Assembly (NCBI RefSeq): GCF_000817775.3
Contig: NZ_JTHE03000104.1
Coordinates: 62,001-126,000 of the forward strand
From: Lyngbya confervoides BDU141951
Lineage (GTDB): Bacteria; Cyanobacteriota; Cyanobacteriia; Thermosynechococcales; Thermosynechococcaceae
Direction of reading: 5' to 3'
Length of the DNA: 64,000 nucleotides
Shown in pieces: positions 26,046 through 35,701 of the stretch; the stretch's first letter is position 1, and each line of letters begins with the position of its first letter. The position numbers were made by a program, and so were the translations under genes. The notes beneath the pieces are model-generated. The model did no database searches, was not told the origin of the DNA, and worked only from the letters and a program-made list of their open reading frames with translations.

Positions 26046-28160
26046 CTAAGTCTGAGCCTGAATCGCTGTAATCACCACCGTATTGACAATGTCTTCTACG
26101 GAACAGCCGCGACTGAGATCGTTCACGGGGCGCTTTAAGCCCTGCAAAATTGGCCCAATGGCGATCGCCCCTGTTTCCCGCTGTACGGCCTTATAGGTGT
26201 TGTTTCCGGTGTTCAAATCCGGGAAAATCAGAACCGTAGCGCGTCCGGCCACCGTTGAACCCGGCAGCTTTTGGGCCGCGATCGCCGGATCGACCGCCGC
26301 ATCGTACTGAATGGGACCTTCAATGGACAAATCAGGGCGGCGTTGCCGCGCAATTTGAGTTGCCTGGCGCACCTTGTCCACCTCATCCCCTTGCCCTGAC
26401 TCCCCCGAGGAGTAAGACAGGAGCGCCAGGCGAGGTTCAATGCCAAAGGCCTGAGCCGTTTGGGCCGAAGCCAGGGCGATCTCTGCCAGCTGATCGGCAT
26501 TGGGGGTAGGATTGACCGCACAGTCCCCATACACCAGCACCCGATCCTCCAGATACATTAAAAAGACCGAAGACACGAGGGAGACCCCAGGTTTGGCCTT
26601 GATCAGTTGAAGTGCTGGCCGGATGGTGTGTTGGGTGGTGTGGATTGCTCCGGAAACCATTCCATCTGCATCGCCCCGATAGACCATCATCGTGCCGTAG
26701 TAGGTGGCATCGAGCATGTAATCATGGGCAATATCCAGGGTGGCACCTTTATGCTGCCTGAGCTGGTAAAAGGTTTGGCTATAGTCTTTTAGACAGGGAC
26801 TTTCAGCCGGATGAATGATGTTGACCTCCTCTAAATTAAGGGCAATCCCCTGCTGTTTAATTAACCGCTCAATGTCTTCCCGCTGGCCCAGCAGCGTCAG
26901 CCGCACCAAATTCTGGGACTGGAGTAGGGCCGCCGCCTTCAGAATTCTGGGGTCCTGGCTTTCGGGAAGAACAATATGCTGCTGTTTTGCCCTGGCCTGC
27001 TGCATCAGATTGTAGTTGAACATCCGCGGCGTCGGCTCTTGGGGGGGGACCAGGCTGATGCGCTCCTGTAAACGGGGCCATGCCACATGCTGCTCAAAGG
27101 TGTGGATACTTAACTCGATTTTGGTGCGATCGTCGGGCCGCAGGGGACTGTGAATTTCGCGAATTTGGGAAACGGTTTGATAGGTGTCGGTTTTCACAGA
27201 CAGAATTGGTAAGGGCTGGGCCAATCCTTCAATAAGCTTGGTAATGGCCGGATCGGGCTTGAGGCCTGTGGACAGCAACATACCGGCTAAATTGGGATAA
27301 TTGAGGGACTGGTGGGCTTGGATCATCCCCACAATCACATCTCCGCGATCGCCCGGCGTGATGATTAAACTGTCCTCCTGAATCCAGCCAAGGGCATGCT
27401 GCATCTGCATTGCCACCACGACAAAGTGAGCCGCAAGCCGGTCTAGCGCCCCGTGGCCATAAATGACCTCTGCCTGGAGCTGTTGGGCAATGTCTCGAAC
27501 GCGGGGACAGCTCAAACGGCGATCGTAGGGAATCACTCCTAGCACGTAGCGCGAGGCTCCAAAGCTTTCCACCAGGGCAGTCCGTAGCGCCTCCACCTGA
27601 TCGGCACTGGCCTTGTTCAAGAGAATCCCCACCACATTGCAGCTATGCCGTTCGTAGGTATCCACGGCAATCTTAAGGGGGCGCAAGGTATCTGCGACGG
27701 ATCGATGGTCCGCATTGCCCAGTACCAGAATCGGGGCGCCCAGCGCCTTGGCGACTTCCTGATTTAAATTAAACTCAAAGGCTGATCCCTCCCCCAGGTA
27801 GTCCGAGCCTTCGCAGAGGACAAACCCCCCTTGCTGCTCTAGGTGCTTAAATTTGGCAATGATATTCTCTAACGCTTCGTTGATGCGGTTTTGAGCCATC
27901 AACGTATTAATCTGACGAGAGCTTAACCCATAGGATTCGGGGTAGGTCTGGGGCAGATTAAAGTGGCGCAGCATCAGTTCAATATCTTCATCGGCCTGCG
28001 GATCTGGGCTCAGTCCGCGATCCCACGGTCGCTCCTGAATGACGGGGCGAAAGAAGTTGACCTTTGAGGTTTGTCGCAGCAGGAGATGAATCATGCCGAG
28101 GGCAATCAGTGCTTTCCCGCTCCCCGCTTCGGTGGTACTGATGTAGAGGGATTGACTCAT
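26046..28160 (-). CDS. pta: Phosphate acetyltransferase with BioD-like N-terminus
   Basis: 704-residue long-form Pta, which interconverts acetyl phosphate and acetyl-CoA. Order: N-terminal P-loop BioD/CobB-like region (STTEAGSGK, about residues 8-16, to about 230), a DRTGG domain (about 230-350; the signature varies here), and the catalytic PTA_PTB domain (about 390-700, with LPESQDPRILKAA and TGNNTYKAVQR). The start is ATG 28160; the upstream frame runs into the 13-bp repeat array and is not coding. It is divergent from xfp, so together with xfp and ackA it completes a phosphoketolase-acetate route. Confidence 0.95.
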   Translation of the reverse strand: MSQSLYISTTEAGSGKALIALGMIHLLLRQTSKVNFFRPVIQERPWDRGLSPDPQADEDIELMLRHFNLPQTYPESYGLSSRQINTLMAQNRINEALENIIAKFKHLEQQGGFVLCEGSDYLGEGSAFEFNLNQEVAKALGAPILVLGNADHRSVADTLRPLKIAVDTYERHSCNVVGILLNKASADQVEALRTALVESFGASRYVLGVIPYDRRLSCPRVRDIAQQLQAEVIYGHGALDRLAAHFVVVAMQMQHALGWIQEDSLIITPGDRGDVIVGMIQAHQSLNYPNLAGMLLSTGLKPDPAITKLIEGLAQPLPILSVKTDTYQTVSQIREIHSPLRPDDRTKIELSIHTFEQHVAWPRLQERISLVPPQEPTPRMFNYNLMQQARAKQQHIVLPESQDPRILKAAALLQSQNLVRLTLLGQREDIERLIKQQGIALNLEEVNIIHPAESPCLKDYSQTFYQLRQHKGATLDIAHDYMLDATYYGTMMVYRGDADGMVSGAIHTTQHTIRPALQLIKAKPGVSLVSSVFLMYLEDRVLVYGDCAVNPTPNADQLAEIALASAQTAQAFGIEPRLALLSYSSGESGQGDEVDKVRQATQIARQRRPDLSIEGPIQYDAAVDPAIAAQKLPGSTVAGRATVLIFPDLNTGNNTYKAVQRETGAIAIGPILQGLKRPVNDLSRGCSVEDIVNTVVITAIQAQT

Positions 28161-28649
28161 GAGTGATTCAGTTTCCTTGTGAGGGGCAGCCCCAGCTTGC
28201 ATGAAGGGTAGGGTAATCTTGGCAGACCCCGATCTCGATGGAGGGGGGAATCCGCTTAGTATAGAACGATAGACATTGATTACTCCCCTGCGTCTGTTCG
28301 CCATGGGCGATATCCATGGGCGATATCCATGGGCGATATCCATGGGCGATATCCATGGGCGATGTCCACCGCTGAGGCAAGTTTCCTATTGGATTCTCCA
28401 ATCCTGACTATCAATTCCAGGGAGGGAAATCCTCACGTTTTGTGAACCCCTGAGCGGTGGCTCCTGATGGGTAGATCCCTTGTGGTTCAACCCTTTGCAT
28501 GCATAGTCGAGGGGAAACGGGAGCGACTTGATTGGGGGCGCTTGTATTCCCAATTACTTTTTCTTTTGGGTGAAGCAGAGACGATCCTCCGTGCAAAGTC
28601 AGGAGTTGGGTCCTAGACTTGAAGCAGTTTTGCCAGGGAGGACCATTGC
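28161..28649. other. Divergent promoter region of pta and xfp
   Basis: 489 bp without a gene. The only striking content is the 13-bp tandem array at 28301-28365. Both divergent promoters must lie here; AT-rich TTACTTTTTCTTTTG at about 28554-28568 precedes xfp. No known riboswitch was recognised. Confidence 0.4.
28301..28365. repeat. Five 13-bp tandem repeats
   Basis: Unit CCATGGGCGATAT, four exact copies and a fifth with one change (GATGT). The unit contains CCATGG and, at the junctions, GATATC palindromes, so the array can fold on itself. It sits in the shared pta/xfp promoter region. Confidence 0.95.
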
Positions 28650-31061
28650 ATGGTTCAAACGTCAAGCTTTGATCAGATTAAGGCCAATCCCCTCACCCAA
28701 AGTGAACTAGATCAGCTCAATGCCTACTGGCGCGCCTGTAATTATTTGGCTGTGGGAATGATTTATCTGCGCGCCAATCCCCTCCTGCATCAGCCCCTCC
28801 AGCCCGATCATGTGAAGCGTCGTCTTCTGGGCCATTGGGGGGCCTCTCCTGCCCTCAGCTTCACCTACGTGCACTTAAACCGGCTGATTAAAAAGCACGA
28901 CCTCAACGCTATTTTCATTGCTGGCCCAGGCCATGGGGCCCCCGGTGTATTGGGCCCTGTCTATTTAGAAGGGACTTACTCAGAGATATACCCAGATAAG
29001 AGTGAGGATGTGGCAGGTCTGGAGGAATTTTTCCGACAGTTTTCCTTTCCAGGCCAGATCGGTAGCCACTGCACTCCAGAAATGCCCGGATCTATCCATG
29101 AGGGCGGTGAGCTAGGCTACAGTCTTTCCCATGCCTACGGTGCGGTCTTTGATCACCCCGATCTGCTGGCTACGGTGGTGGTGGGAGATGGAGAAGCCGA
29201 AACCGGTCCCTTAGCCACGGCCTGGCATTCCAATAAGTTTCTCAATCCGGTGCGAGATGGGGCTGTGCTGCCCATTTTGAACCTGAATGGCTATAAAATT
29301 GCCAATCCTTCAATTCTGGCCCGGATTTCACCCCAGGAGTTGGAAAGCTTATTTGTGGGCTATGGCTATGAGCCATACCTGGTGGAGGGCAGCGACCCCG
29401 CCGCCATGCATCAAATGATGGCAGCCACGCTGGATGTTTGTATTGACCAAATCCGAGCGATTCAAACCGAAGCCCGGCGCAGCGGTGAGGCCCAGCGGCC
29501 CCGCTGGCCGATGATCATTTTGCGATCGCCCAAGGGATGGACCGGTCCTAGGGAAGTGGATGGTCACCAGGTAGAGGGAACCTGGCGATCGCATCAGGTC
29601 CCGGTGAGTCAAATTCACAGCAACCCGGATCATCTGCAAATTCTCCAGGACTGGCTCAGCAGCTATCGTCCTCAGGAACTGTTTGATGCTGAAGGCAAGC
29701 TGATCCCCGAGCTAAAGGCCCTAGCGCCCGTTGGGCAGCGCCGCATGAGCGCCAATCCGGTGGCCAATGGCGGGCTGATTCGCAAAGAACTCAACCTGCC
29801 CAATTTCCGCGACTTTGCCGTGGATCTCGCCCATCCCGGTCGGATAGAAGTTGAAAATACCAAGATTATGGGAGACTATCTGCGGGAGGTGATGCGTCGT
29901 AATCTTCACACCTTCCGTTTGTTTGGTCCCGATGAAACCGCTTCCAATCGCTTAAGTTCGGTCTATGAGGTTACCCCCAAGACCTGGATGGCGCAGAGGC
30001 AGCCGGAGGATGCTGATGGGGGATGGCTCTCTCCGGAGGGCCGGGTGATGGAAATGCTGAGTGAGCATACCCTCCAGGGTTGGTTAGAAGGCTACCTGCT
30101 CACCGGACGTCATGGCCTGTTTCACACCTACGAGGCCTTTGCCCATGTGGTCGATTCTATGTTTAATCAGCATGCCAAATGGTTGGACATCTGCAAGCAA
30201 GAAGTCCCCTGGCGATCGCCCATTTCTTCACTGAACATCCTGCTCTCTTCCCTGGTGTGGCGGCAGGACCACAATGGCTTTAGTCATCAAGATCCTGGGT
30301 TTATTGATCTGGTCACCAATAAAAGTGCCGATGTCACCCGCATTTACTTGCCCCCGGATGCGAACTGTCTGCTGTCGGTCACCGATCACTGTTTGCGCAG
30401 TACCAACTATGTGAATGTGATTGTGGCCGATAAACAGATGCACCTGCAGTATCTATCCATGGAAGAGGCGGTGAAGCACTGCACCAAGGGCATCGGCATT
30501 TGGGACTGGGCCAGCAATGATGATCAGGGCAAGGCCCCGGATATTCCTGATGTGGTGATGGCTTGCTGCGGCGATATTCCCACCATGGAGTCCCTGGCCG
30601 CCACGGCGATTTTGCGAGAAGAGTTTCCCGATCTGAAGGTCCGCTTTATTAACGTGGTCGATCTCTACAAACTGCAGCCCGAACGTGAGCATCCCCACGG
30701 CCTCTCGGACCGTGATTTTGATAGCCTCTTTACCCCGGATAAACCCGTGGTGTTTAATTTCCATGGTTATCCTTGGCTCATTCATAAACTGACCTATCGT
30801 CGCACCCGGCAGGAGCGGATTCATGTTCGAGGCTACAAGGAGAAGGGCAATATTAATACTCCTCTGGAACTGGCCATTCGCAACCAGATTGATCGCTTTA
30901 ACCTGGTGATTGATGTGATTGATCGGGTGCCCAAGCTGGGCTCTGCTGCCGCCTACGTAAAGGAGCGTATGAAAAATCAAATAATTGACCACCTCCACCA
31001 TGCTTACACCCATGGTGTCGATCGCCCCGAAATGACCCAATGGACTTGGCCCTTTGACTGA
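28650..31061 (+). CDS. xfp: Phosphoketolase
   Basis: 803-residue thiamine-diphosphate enzyme that splits xylulose 5-phosphate and/or fructose 6-phosphate with phosphate, giving acetyl phosphate. Family motifs: [10 protein letters not shown] (about residue 91), [18 protein letters not shown], the ThDP-binding [19 protein letters not shown] (about 178-196) and the C-terminal [10 protein letters not shown]. Length is typical. A strong ribosome-binding site (GGGAGGA) precedes the ATG. It leads a plus-strand unit with glgP and ackA and is divergent from pta. Confidence 0.97.
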   Translation: MVQTSSFDQIKANPLTQSELDQLNAYWRACNYLAVGMIYLRANPLLHQPLQPDHVKRRLLGHWGASPALSFTYVHLNRLIKKHDLNAIFIAGPGHGAPGVLGPVYLEGTYSEIYPDKSEDVAGLEEFFRQFSFPGQIGSHCTPEMPGSIHEGGELGYSLSHAYGAVFDHPDLLATVVVGDGEAETGPLATAWHSNKFLNPVRDGAVLPILNLNGYKIANPSILARISPQELESLFVGYGYEPYLVEGSDPAAMHQMMAATLDVCIDQIRAIQTEARRSGEAQRPRWPMIILRSPKGWTGPREVDGHQVEGTWRSHQVPVSQIHSNPDHLQILQDWLSSYRPQELFDAEGKLIPELKALAPVGQRRMSANPVANGGLIRKELNLPNFRDFAVDLAHPGRIEVENTKIMGDYLREVMRRNLHTFRLFGPDETASNRLSSVYEVTPKTWMAQRQPEDADGGWLSPEGRVMEMLSEHTLQGWLEGYLLTGRHGLFHTYEAFAHVVDSMFNQHAKWLDICKQEVPWRSPISSLNILLSSLVWRQDHNGFSHQDPGFIDLVTNKSADVTRIYLPPDANCLLSVTDHCLRSTNYVNVIVADKQMHLQYLSMEEAVKHCTKGIGIWDWASNDDQGKAPDIPDVVMACCGDIPTMESLAATAILREEFPDLKVRFINVVDLYKLQPEREHPHGLSDRDFDSLFTPDKPVVFNFHGYPWLIHKLTYRRTRQERIHVRGYKEKGNINTPLELAIRNQIDRFNLVIDVIDRVPKLGSAAAYVKERMKNQIIDHLHHAYTHGVDRPEMTQWTWPFD

Positions 31062-31090
31062 GGGATCATGGCTGAAGGGTGATGATCCCT
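31061..31090 (+). other. Intercistronic hairpin between xfp and glgP
   Basis: A perfect 9-bp stem AGGGATCAT/ATGATCCCT with a 12-nt loop begins at the xfp stop codon. No T-run follows, so it is more likely an mRNA stability or processing element than a terminator. Confidence 0.5.
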
Positions 31091-31119
31091 CCGTCCATTT
31101 ATGCAAATAGCCGCCCCCT

Positions 31120-33648
31120 ATGACAGCCTCCTCCCAGATCCCACCTGCGATTCAAATCGAAGATGATCGCACCGGAGTGACGATTCCCACCCTCCGCCGC
31201 GCCTTGGCCGATAATCTGTACTACGTGTTGGGTAAACCGCCCGATGGGGCCACCCTGAACGACTATTATCTTGCCCTGGCCTATACCGTGCGCGATCGCC
31301 TCATGCAGCGCTGGATGGCCTCGACCCACACCCATCGCTTGCCCACGATCAAGCAGGTGATCTATCTCTCGGCGGAATATCTGCCCGGCCCTCATCTGGG
31401 GAACAATCTCATGAACCTGGGCCTTTATGAGACGGTGCAGCAGGCCGTGGCAGAGTCGGGGTTAGACTTAGCAACCCTCCTGGCCTGCGAGGAGGAGCCG
31501 GGGCTTGGCAATGGTGGTTTGGGGCGGCTAGCCGCCTGCTTTATGGACTCCCTGGCCACTCTGGAGATTCCCGCCATCGGCTATGGTATTCGCTACGAGT
31601 TTGGAATTTTCGACCAGGAGATTCGCGAGGGCTGGCAGGCGGAAATTACGGATAAATGGCTCCAGTCGGGCAATCCTTGGGAAATTGCCCGACCTGAAGA
31701 TGCGGTGTTTGTCAAACTCGGGGGCCACACCGAGGCCAGCACCGATGAGACAGGGTGCTACCAGGTGCGCTGGATACCGCACCAAACCGTTAAAGGCATC
31801 CCCTACGATACGCCAATTCCAGGTTATCGAGTCAACACGGTAAATACGCTACGGCTCTGGAAGGCAGAGGCTCCGGAATCCTTTGACCTGAGTGTCTTCA
31901 ATCATGGTGACTACTATGGGGCCGTAGATCAAAAGGTCATCTCGGAAAACCTGACCAAGGTCCTCTATCCCAATGATGAGCCGATCCAGGGCAAGCAGCT
32001 GCGCCTTAAGCAGCAATACTTTTTTGTCTCCTGTGCCCTCCAGGATTTAATTCGCACCCACCTTGCCCAGGGAGGACGACTAGAGCGTTTCCACGAAAAG
32101 TTTGCGGTGCAGCTCAACGATACCCACCCCGCCATCGCCATTCCCGAACTGATGCGCCTGCTCGTCGATGATCACCACGTTCCCTGGGACCTGGCCTGGA
32201 CGATTACGCAGCAAACCTTTGCCTACACCAACCACACCTTGCTCCCGGAGGCTCTGGAGGTCTGGTCCCTGGATCTGCTGGGACAGCTGCTGCCTCGTCA
32301 TCTGGAAATTATTATGGAAATTAACCGCCGCTTTTTAGAGGATGTGCGCCTCAAGTTCCCGGACAATGGGGAAAAGATGGGGCAACTCTCGCTGATTGCT
32401 GATCAGCCTTTTCGGTCTGTGCGGATGGCCTATTTAGCGTCTGTCGGGAGCCATGCCATTAACGGGGTCGCAGCCCTCCATAGCCAGCTCCTCCAGAAAA
32501 CGGTCCTGCGCGGCTTCTACGATCTGTGGCCTGAAAAGTTCCTGAATATCACCAACGGGGTGACGCCCCGGCGTTGGATGCTTCTCAGTAATCCCAGACT
32601 CGCTCAGTTAATTACGCGCAGGATTGGCGATCGCTGGATCATTCATCTTCAGGACCTCCGAGACCTGGAACCCCTGGCAGAGGATCCGGAGTTTCGCGCT
32701 GCCTGGCGATCTGTCAAACAAGCCAATAAGCAAGCTCTGGCCCAGCGTATTCTGGAGCGGACTGGGATTCAGGTGAACGTGGAATCTCTGTTTGATGTGC
32801 AGGTCAAGCGCATTCATGAGTACAAGCGGCAGCACTTAAATGTGCTGCACATTATCACCCTCTACAATCGCCTGAAGCAGAATCCCAGTCTGGATCTGGT
32901 GCCTCGCACCTTTATCTTTGCGGGGAAGGCTGCCCCCGGCTACGTCCAGGCTAAGCTGATCATTCGGCTGATTACTGCTGTTGGGGAGGTGATCAACCGA
33001 GATCCGGCGGTGGGCGATCGCCTCAAGGTCGTGTTTCTCCCGGACTATAACGTCACCAACGGCCAACCCATCTACCCGGCAGCGGATCTCTCCGAGCAAA
33101 TTTCGACCGCGGGCAAAGAAGCCTCAGGCACAGGCAACATGAAGTTTGCCCTCAACGGGGCCTTAACCATTGGCACCTTGGATGGGGCCAACATTGAAAT
33201 TCGAGAGGCCGTGGGATCTGAGAACTTCTTTCACTTTGGACACAAGGTGGAGGAGCTATCGCAACTTCGATCCCAGGGCTATGATCCCCGCCGCTATTGC
33301 GACCACAGTCCCGAATTAAACCGGGCGATTCATCGCCTTGAGTCTGGCTTCTTTGCCCAGGGCAATCGAGACCTGTTTCGCCCCCTGGTGCAGTCTTTGC
33401 TGAACGACGATCCCTATTTTCTGATGGCCGACTATCTGTCTTACCTGAATTGTCAGGAACAAGTGAGCCAAGCCTTTCTCAATGAAGCGACCTGGATTCG
33501 GCGCTCCATCTTGAATACTGCACGCATGGGTGAGTTTTCCTCTGACCGGTCGATCCGAGAGTATGCTCACCAGGTCTGGCAGGTTCAGTCGGTTCCGATT
33601 AACCTCCAGCCCTATAGCCAATCGGAGGCTGGGTTGAGGGTTCCTTAG
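31120..33648 (+). CDS. glgP: Glycogen phosphorylase
   Basis: 842-residue PLP enzyme releasing glucose 1-phosphate from glycogen. Motifs: EEPGLGNGGLGRLAACFMDS in the N-terminal half, NDTHPAIAIPELMR, and the PLP-lysine segment EASGTGNMKFALNGA (about residue 670), followed by LDGANIEI. Length is standard. It starts 58 bp after xfp stops, with the hairpin between them, and 67 bp before ackA, so the three genes are probably transcribed together and link glycogen breakdown to acetyl-phosphate formation. Confidence 0.97.
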   Translation: MTASSQIPPAIQIEDDRTGVTIPTLRRALADNLYYVLGKPPDGATLNDYYLALAYTVRDRLMQRWMASTHTHRLPTIKQVIYLSAEYLPGPHLGNNLMNLGLYETVQQAVAESGLDLATLLACEEEPGLGNGGLGRLAACFMDSLATLEIPAIGYGIRYEFGIFDQEIREGWQAEITDKWLQSGNPWEIARPEDAVFVKLGGHTEASTDETGCYQVRWIPHQTVKGIPYDTPIPGYRVNTVNTLRLWKAEAPESFDLSVFNHGDYYGAVDQKVISENLTKVLYPNDEPIQGKQLRLKQQYFFVSCALQDLIRTHLAQGGRLERFHEKFAVQLNDTHPAIAIPELMRLLVDDHHVPWDLAWTITQQTFAYTNHTLLPEALEVWSLDLLGQLLPRHLEIIMEINRRFLEDVRLKFPDNGEKMGQLSLIADQPFRSVRMAYLASVGSHAINGVAALHSQLLQKTVLRGFYDLWPEKFLNITNGVTPRRWMLLSNPRLAQLITRRIGDRWIIHLQDLRDLEPLAEDPEFRAAWRSVKQANKQALAQRILERTGIQVNVESLFDVQVKRIHEYKRQHLNVLHIITLYNRLKQNPSLDLVPRTFIFAGKAAPGYVQAKLIIRLITAVGEVINRDPAVGDRLKVVFLPDYNVTNGQPIYPAADLSEQISTAGKEASGTGNMKFALNGALTIGTLDGANIEIREAVGSENFFHFGHKVEELSQLRSQGYDPRRYCDHSPELNRAIHRLESGFFAQGNRDLFRPLVQSLLNDDPYFLMADYLSYLNCQEQVSQAFLNEATWIRRSILNTARMGEFSSDRSIREYAHQVWQVQSVPINLQPYSQSEAGLRVP

Positions 33649-33715
33649 GTCCATTCGATGGCTTTCCAGTGGTTTGAGGCGGTAGGGTGACCTGATTGGG
33701 GTATGCAAAAGTAGG

Positions 33716-34933
33716 ATGAAGATTCTGGTGGTGAATGGCGGATCGAGTAGCCATAAATGCAGTCTCTATACCCTAGACGGTGCCTTGCCCAGGCATCCGC
33801 CAACGCCGGACTGGTCAGCTCAGTTAGACTGGCATGCCCAGCAGTCCACCGCTACCCTCACCCTTCAAACGGGGCCAGGGATCCGAGATCAACGCCTTGT
33901 CGCTGAGGACCCTAGCGAGGCGCTGGTTCAGCTCTTGGCAACCCTATGGGACGGTGCCCATAGGGTCCTGAGCGGGCCAGAAGCCGTGGACTGCATTGGA
34001 CATCGGGTGGTTCATGGGGGCGAAACCTACCAGCGCCCCGTTGTTATTGATGACTCGGTTAAGGCCGCGATCGATCGCTTCACTGCCCTGGCTCCCCTTC
34101 ACAATTCTATTAATCTGGCCGGCATCCAATTAACCGAGTCCCTGTTCCCTAAGACTCCCCAGGTTGCCGTCTTCGATACGGCGTTTCATCGACAGCTTCC
34201 AGCCGCAGCCGCCATCTATCCCGGTCCCTATGGCTGGATTGACCAGGGTATCCGACGCTATGGGTTTCACGGAATTAGCCATGAATACTGCGCTCGGCAA
34301 GCCGCAATGCTGCTGGACAAAAATCTGGCTGATTTAAGCTTGATGATCTGTCACCTGGGCAACGGCAGCTCACTTTCGGCGGTGCAAAACGGCCACAGCG
34401 TTGATACAACCATGGGATTTACTCCCCTGGAGGGGTTGATGATGGGCACTCGCTCTGGATCGATTGATCCGGGTATCTTGATCGCCCTGATGCGTCAGGG
34501 TGCCTCGGCTGAAGACCTCGACCATTTGCTTAATCAGGAGTCGGGTTTGCAGGGGATTTCGGGCGTCTCCTCGGACTGGCGCCAGATCGAGGCTGCCGTC
34601 GCCCAGGGCAATCAGCGGGCTCAGCTCGCCCGCGAGATCTATCTGCATCGGCTGAAAGCAGAAATGGGCCGCATGTTGATGAGCCTGAATGGTCATCTTG
34701 ATGCGCTCCTGTTTACCGCAGGGATTGGCGAACATGCATCGGCTTTGCGATCGCAAGTCTGTGCAGCGCTGGAGTTTATCGGGATGCGGCTGGACCAGGC
34801 AAAGAACCAGGCGAATCTGGTCAATCAAAATATTGCAGATCCCAACTCCCAAATACAGGTTTTTGTGATTGAAGCCCAGGAAAATTGGGCAATTGCTCAG
34901 GCTTGCCATCGACTTTTCCCAACCCAGCCTTAG
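33716..34933 (+). CDS. ackA: Acetate kinase
   Basis: 405-residue enzyme converting acetyl phosphate and ADP to acetate and ATP. Motifs: VVNGGSSS at the N-terminus, IGHRVVHGGE, FDTAFH, RYGFHGISHEY, CHLGNGSS (phosphate binding) and FTAGIGEH. Length matches the family. It is the third gene of the xfp-glgP-ackA unit; with xfp it allows ATP production from sugar phosphates without the lower glycolytic path. Confidence 0.96.
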   Translation: MKILVVNGGSSSHKCSLYTLDGALPRHPPTPDWSAQLDWHAQQSTATLTLQTGPGIRDQRLVAEDPSEALVQLLATLWDGAHRVLSGPEAVDCIGHRVVHGGETYQRPVVIDDSVKAAIDRFTALAPLHNSINLAGIQLTESLFPKTPQVAVFDTAFHRQLPAAAAIYPGPYGWIDQGIRRYGFHGISHEYCARQAAMLLDKNLADLSLMICHLGNGSSLSAVQNGHSVDTTMGFTPLEGLMMGTRSGSIDPGILIALMRQGASAEDLDHLLNQESGLQGISGVSSDWRQIEAAVAQGNQRAQLAREIYLHRLKAEMGRMLMSLNGHLDALLFTAGIGEHASALRSQVCAALEFIGMRLDQAKNQANLVNQNIADPNSQIQVFVIEAQENWAIAQACHRLFPTQP

Positions 34934-35154
34934 AGGTTAATCCCGGCCCCCCTGCAGGGGCTGCCTGGGGCTTGAGCCGCCAAGAATTCATGGGTGGGCC
35001 AACCCTCCTGCCTCTAGGGAACGCCACGAAAAGATTCGGGTAGACAGTTTATTCTCTGAAAAGATAAATTTAGATATCCTGGTCGCTAAAACTCTGTGCA
35101 TTAACAGCGCTTGGGGGTAGAGTCTGGCTAGGGTTTGGTGTCCCATTTTTTACA

Positions 35155-35670
35155 ATGCTTATGTCAGCCCTTTTGAGTCGGTCTAATGCTCCCAACAGAA
35201 GGATTGGGCAGATTTTGCTGGATGCCCACCTGATTTCCGAGGCCAAGCTGCAAGTGGCGCTCTATGAGCGTCAGATTTTTACCTCTCGTCTGGGTGAAAT
35301 CTTGGTGGTGCATGGTTGGGCCAAGCCGGAAACGGTGGAATTTTTCGCTGAGCAGTGGCGTTTTCTGTGTGAGCAGACGGTGCGCTATCCGTTGGGACAG
35401 TATTTTGTGGCGGCTGGCCTGATTGATCCTGGGCAGATTGATCAAATTCTTTGGGCTCAGACCCATGTGGGTTGTCGCTTTGGGACAACGGCGGTGCTCT
35501 TGGGTTTGGTGAAGCAGGGCACCCTGGATTTTTTCCTGACCCATTTGTTTCCCCACCAGTCTGTATCGGTGGGCGTCGATCCTGAACAAACTTGGATTCA
35601 GCCCCAAATTTTAGATCCGGTGGACCTCTATGGCCAGGAGAATTTTCATCCCTTGCAGCGCTACTGGTAG
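35155..35670 (+). CDS. Tandem MshEN-like protein, predicted c-di-GMP binder
   Basis: 171-residue soluble protein. Nearly the whole chain is four consecutive MshEN-type motifs of 23-24 residues: 16-39 (RIGQILLDAHLI start), 45-67 (RLGEILVVHG start), 79-102 (PLGQYFVAAGLI start) and 108-130 (RFGTTAVLLGLV start). Motifs 1-2 and 3-4 are each separated by exactly 5 residues, as in the MshEN domain of type II secretion/pilus ATPases, where the pair binds c-di-GMP. No ATPase domain follows; a short tail (131-171) is unlike anything I know. Function as a c-di-GMP effector is inference. The ATG start lies in a weak context; Met3 is an alternative. Confidence 0.75.
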   Translation: MLMSALLSRSNAPNRRIGQILLDAHLISEAKLQVALYERQIFTSRLGEILVVHGWAKPETVEFFAEQWRFLCEQTVRYPLGQYFVAAGLIDPGQIDQILWAQTHVGCRFGTTAVLLGLVKQGTLDFFLTHLFPHQSVSVGVDPEQTWIQPQILDPVDLYGQENFHPLQRYW

Positions 35671-35679
35671 GGGGGCTCT

Positions 35680-35700
35680 GCCCTGGTTTTTTCCCAGGGC
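35680..35700. terminator. Shared hairpin between convergent genes
   Basis: A 7-bp stem GCCCTGG/CCAGGGC with a T-rich loop sits in the 31-bp gap between the MshEN-like gene and tex. It may serve both directions, though no long T-run follows either side. Confidence 0.4.
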
Positions 35701-35701
35701 T

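Noticed and set aside
28301-28365. Possible CRISPR array
   Set aside because: The 13-bp units are directly adjacent with no spacers, so this is a simple tandem repeat.
30453-31106. 217-codon frame antisense to the end of xfp
   Set aside because: It is a mirror of the strongly conserved phosphoketolase coding sequence, has no ribosome-binding site or family resemblance, and exists because of the GC-rich third-codon pattern.
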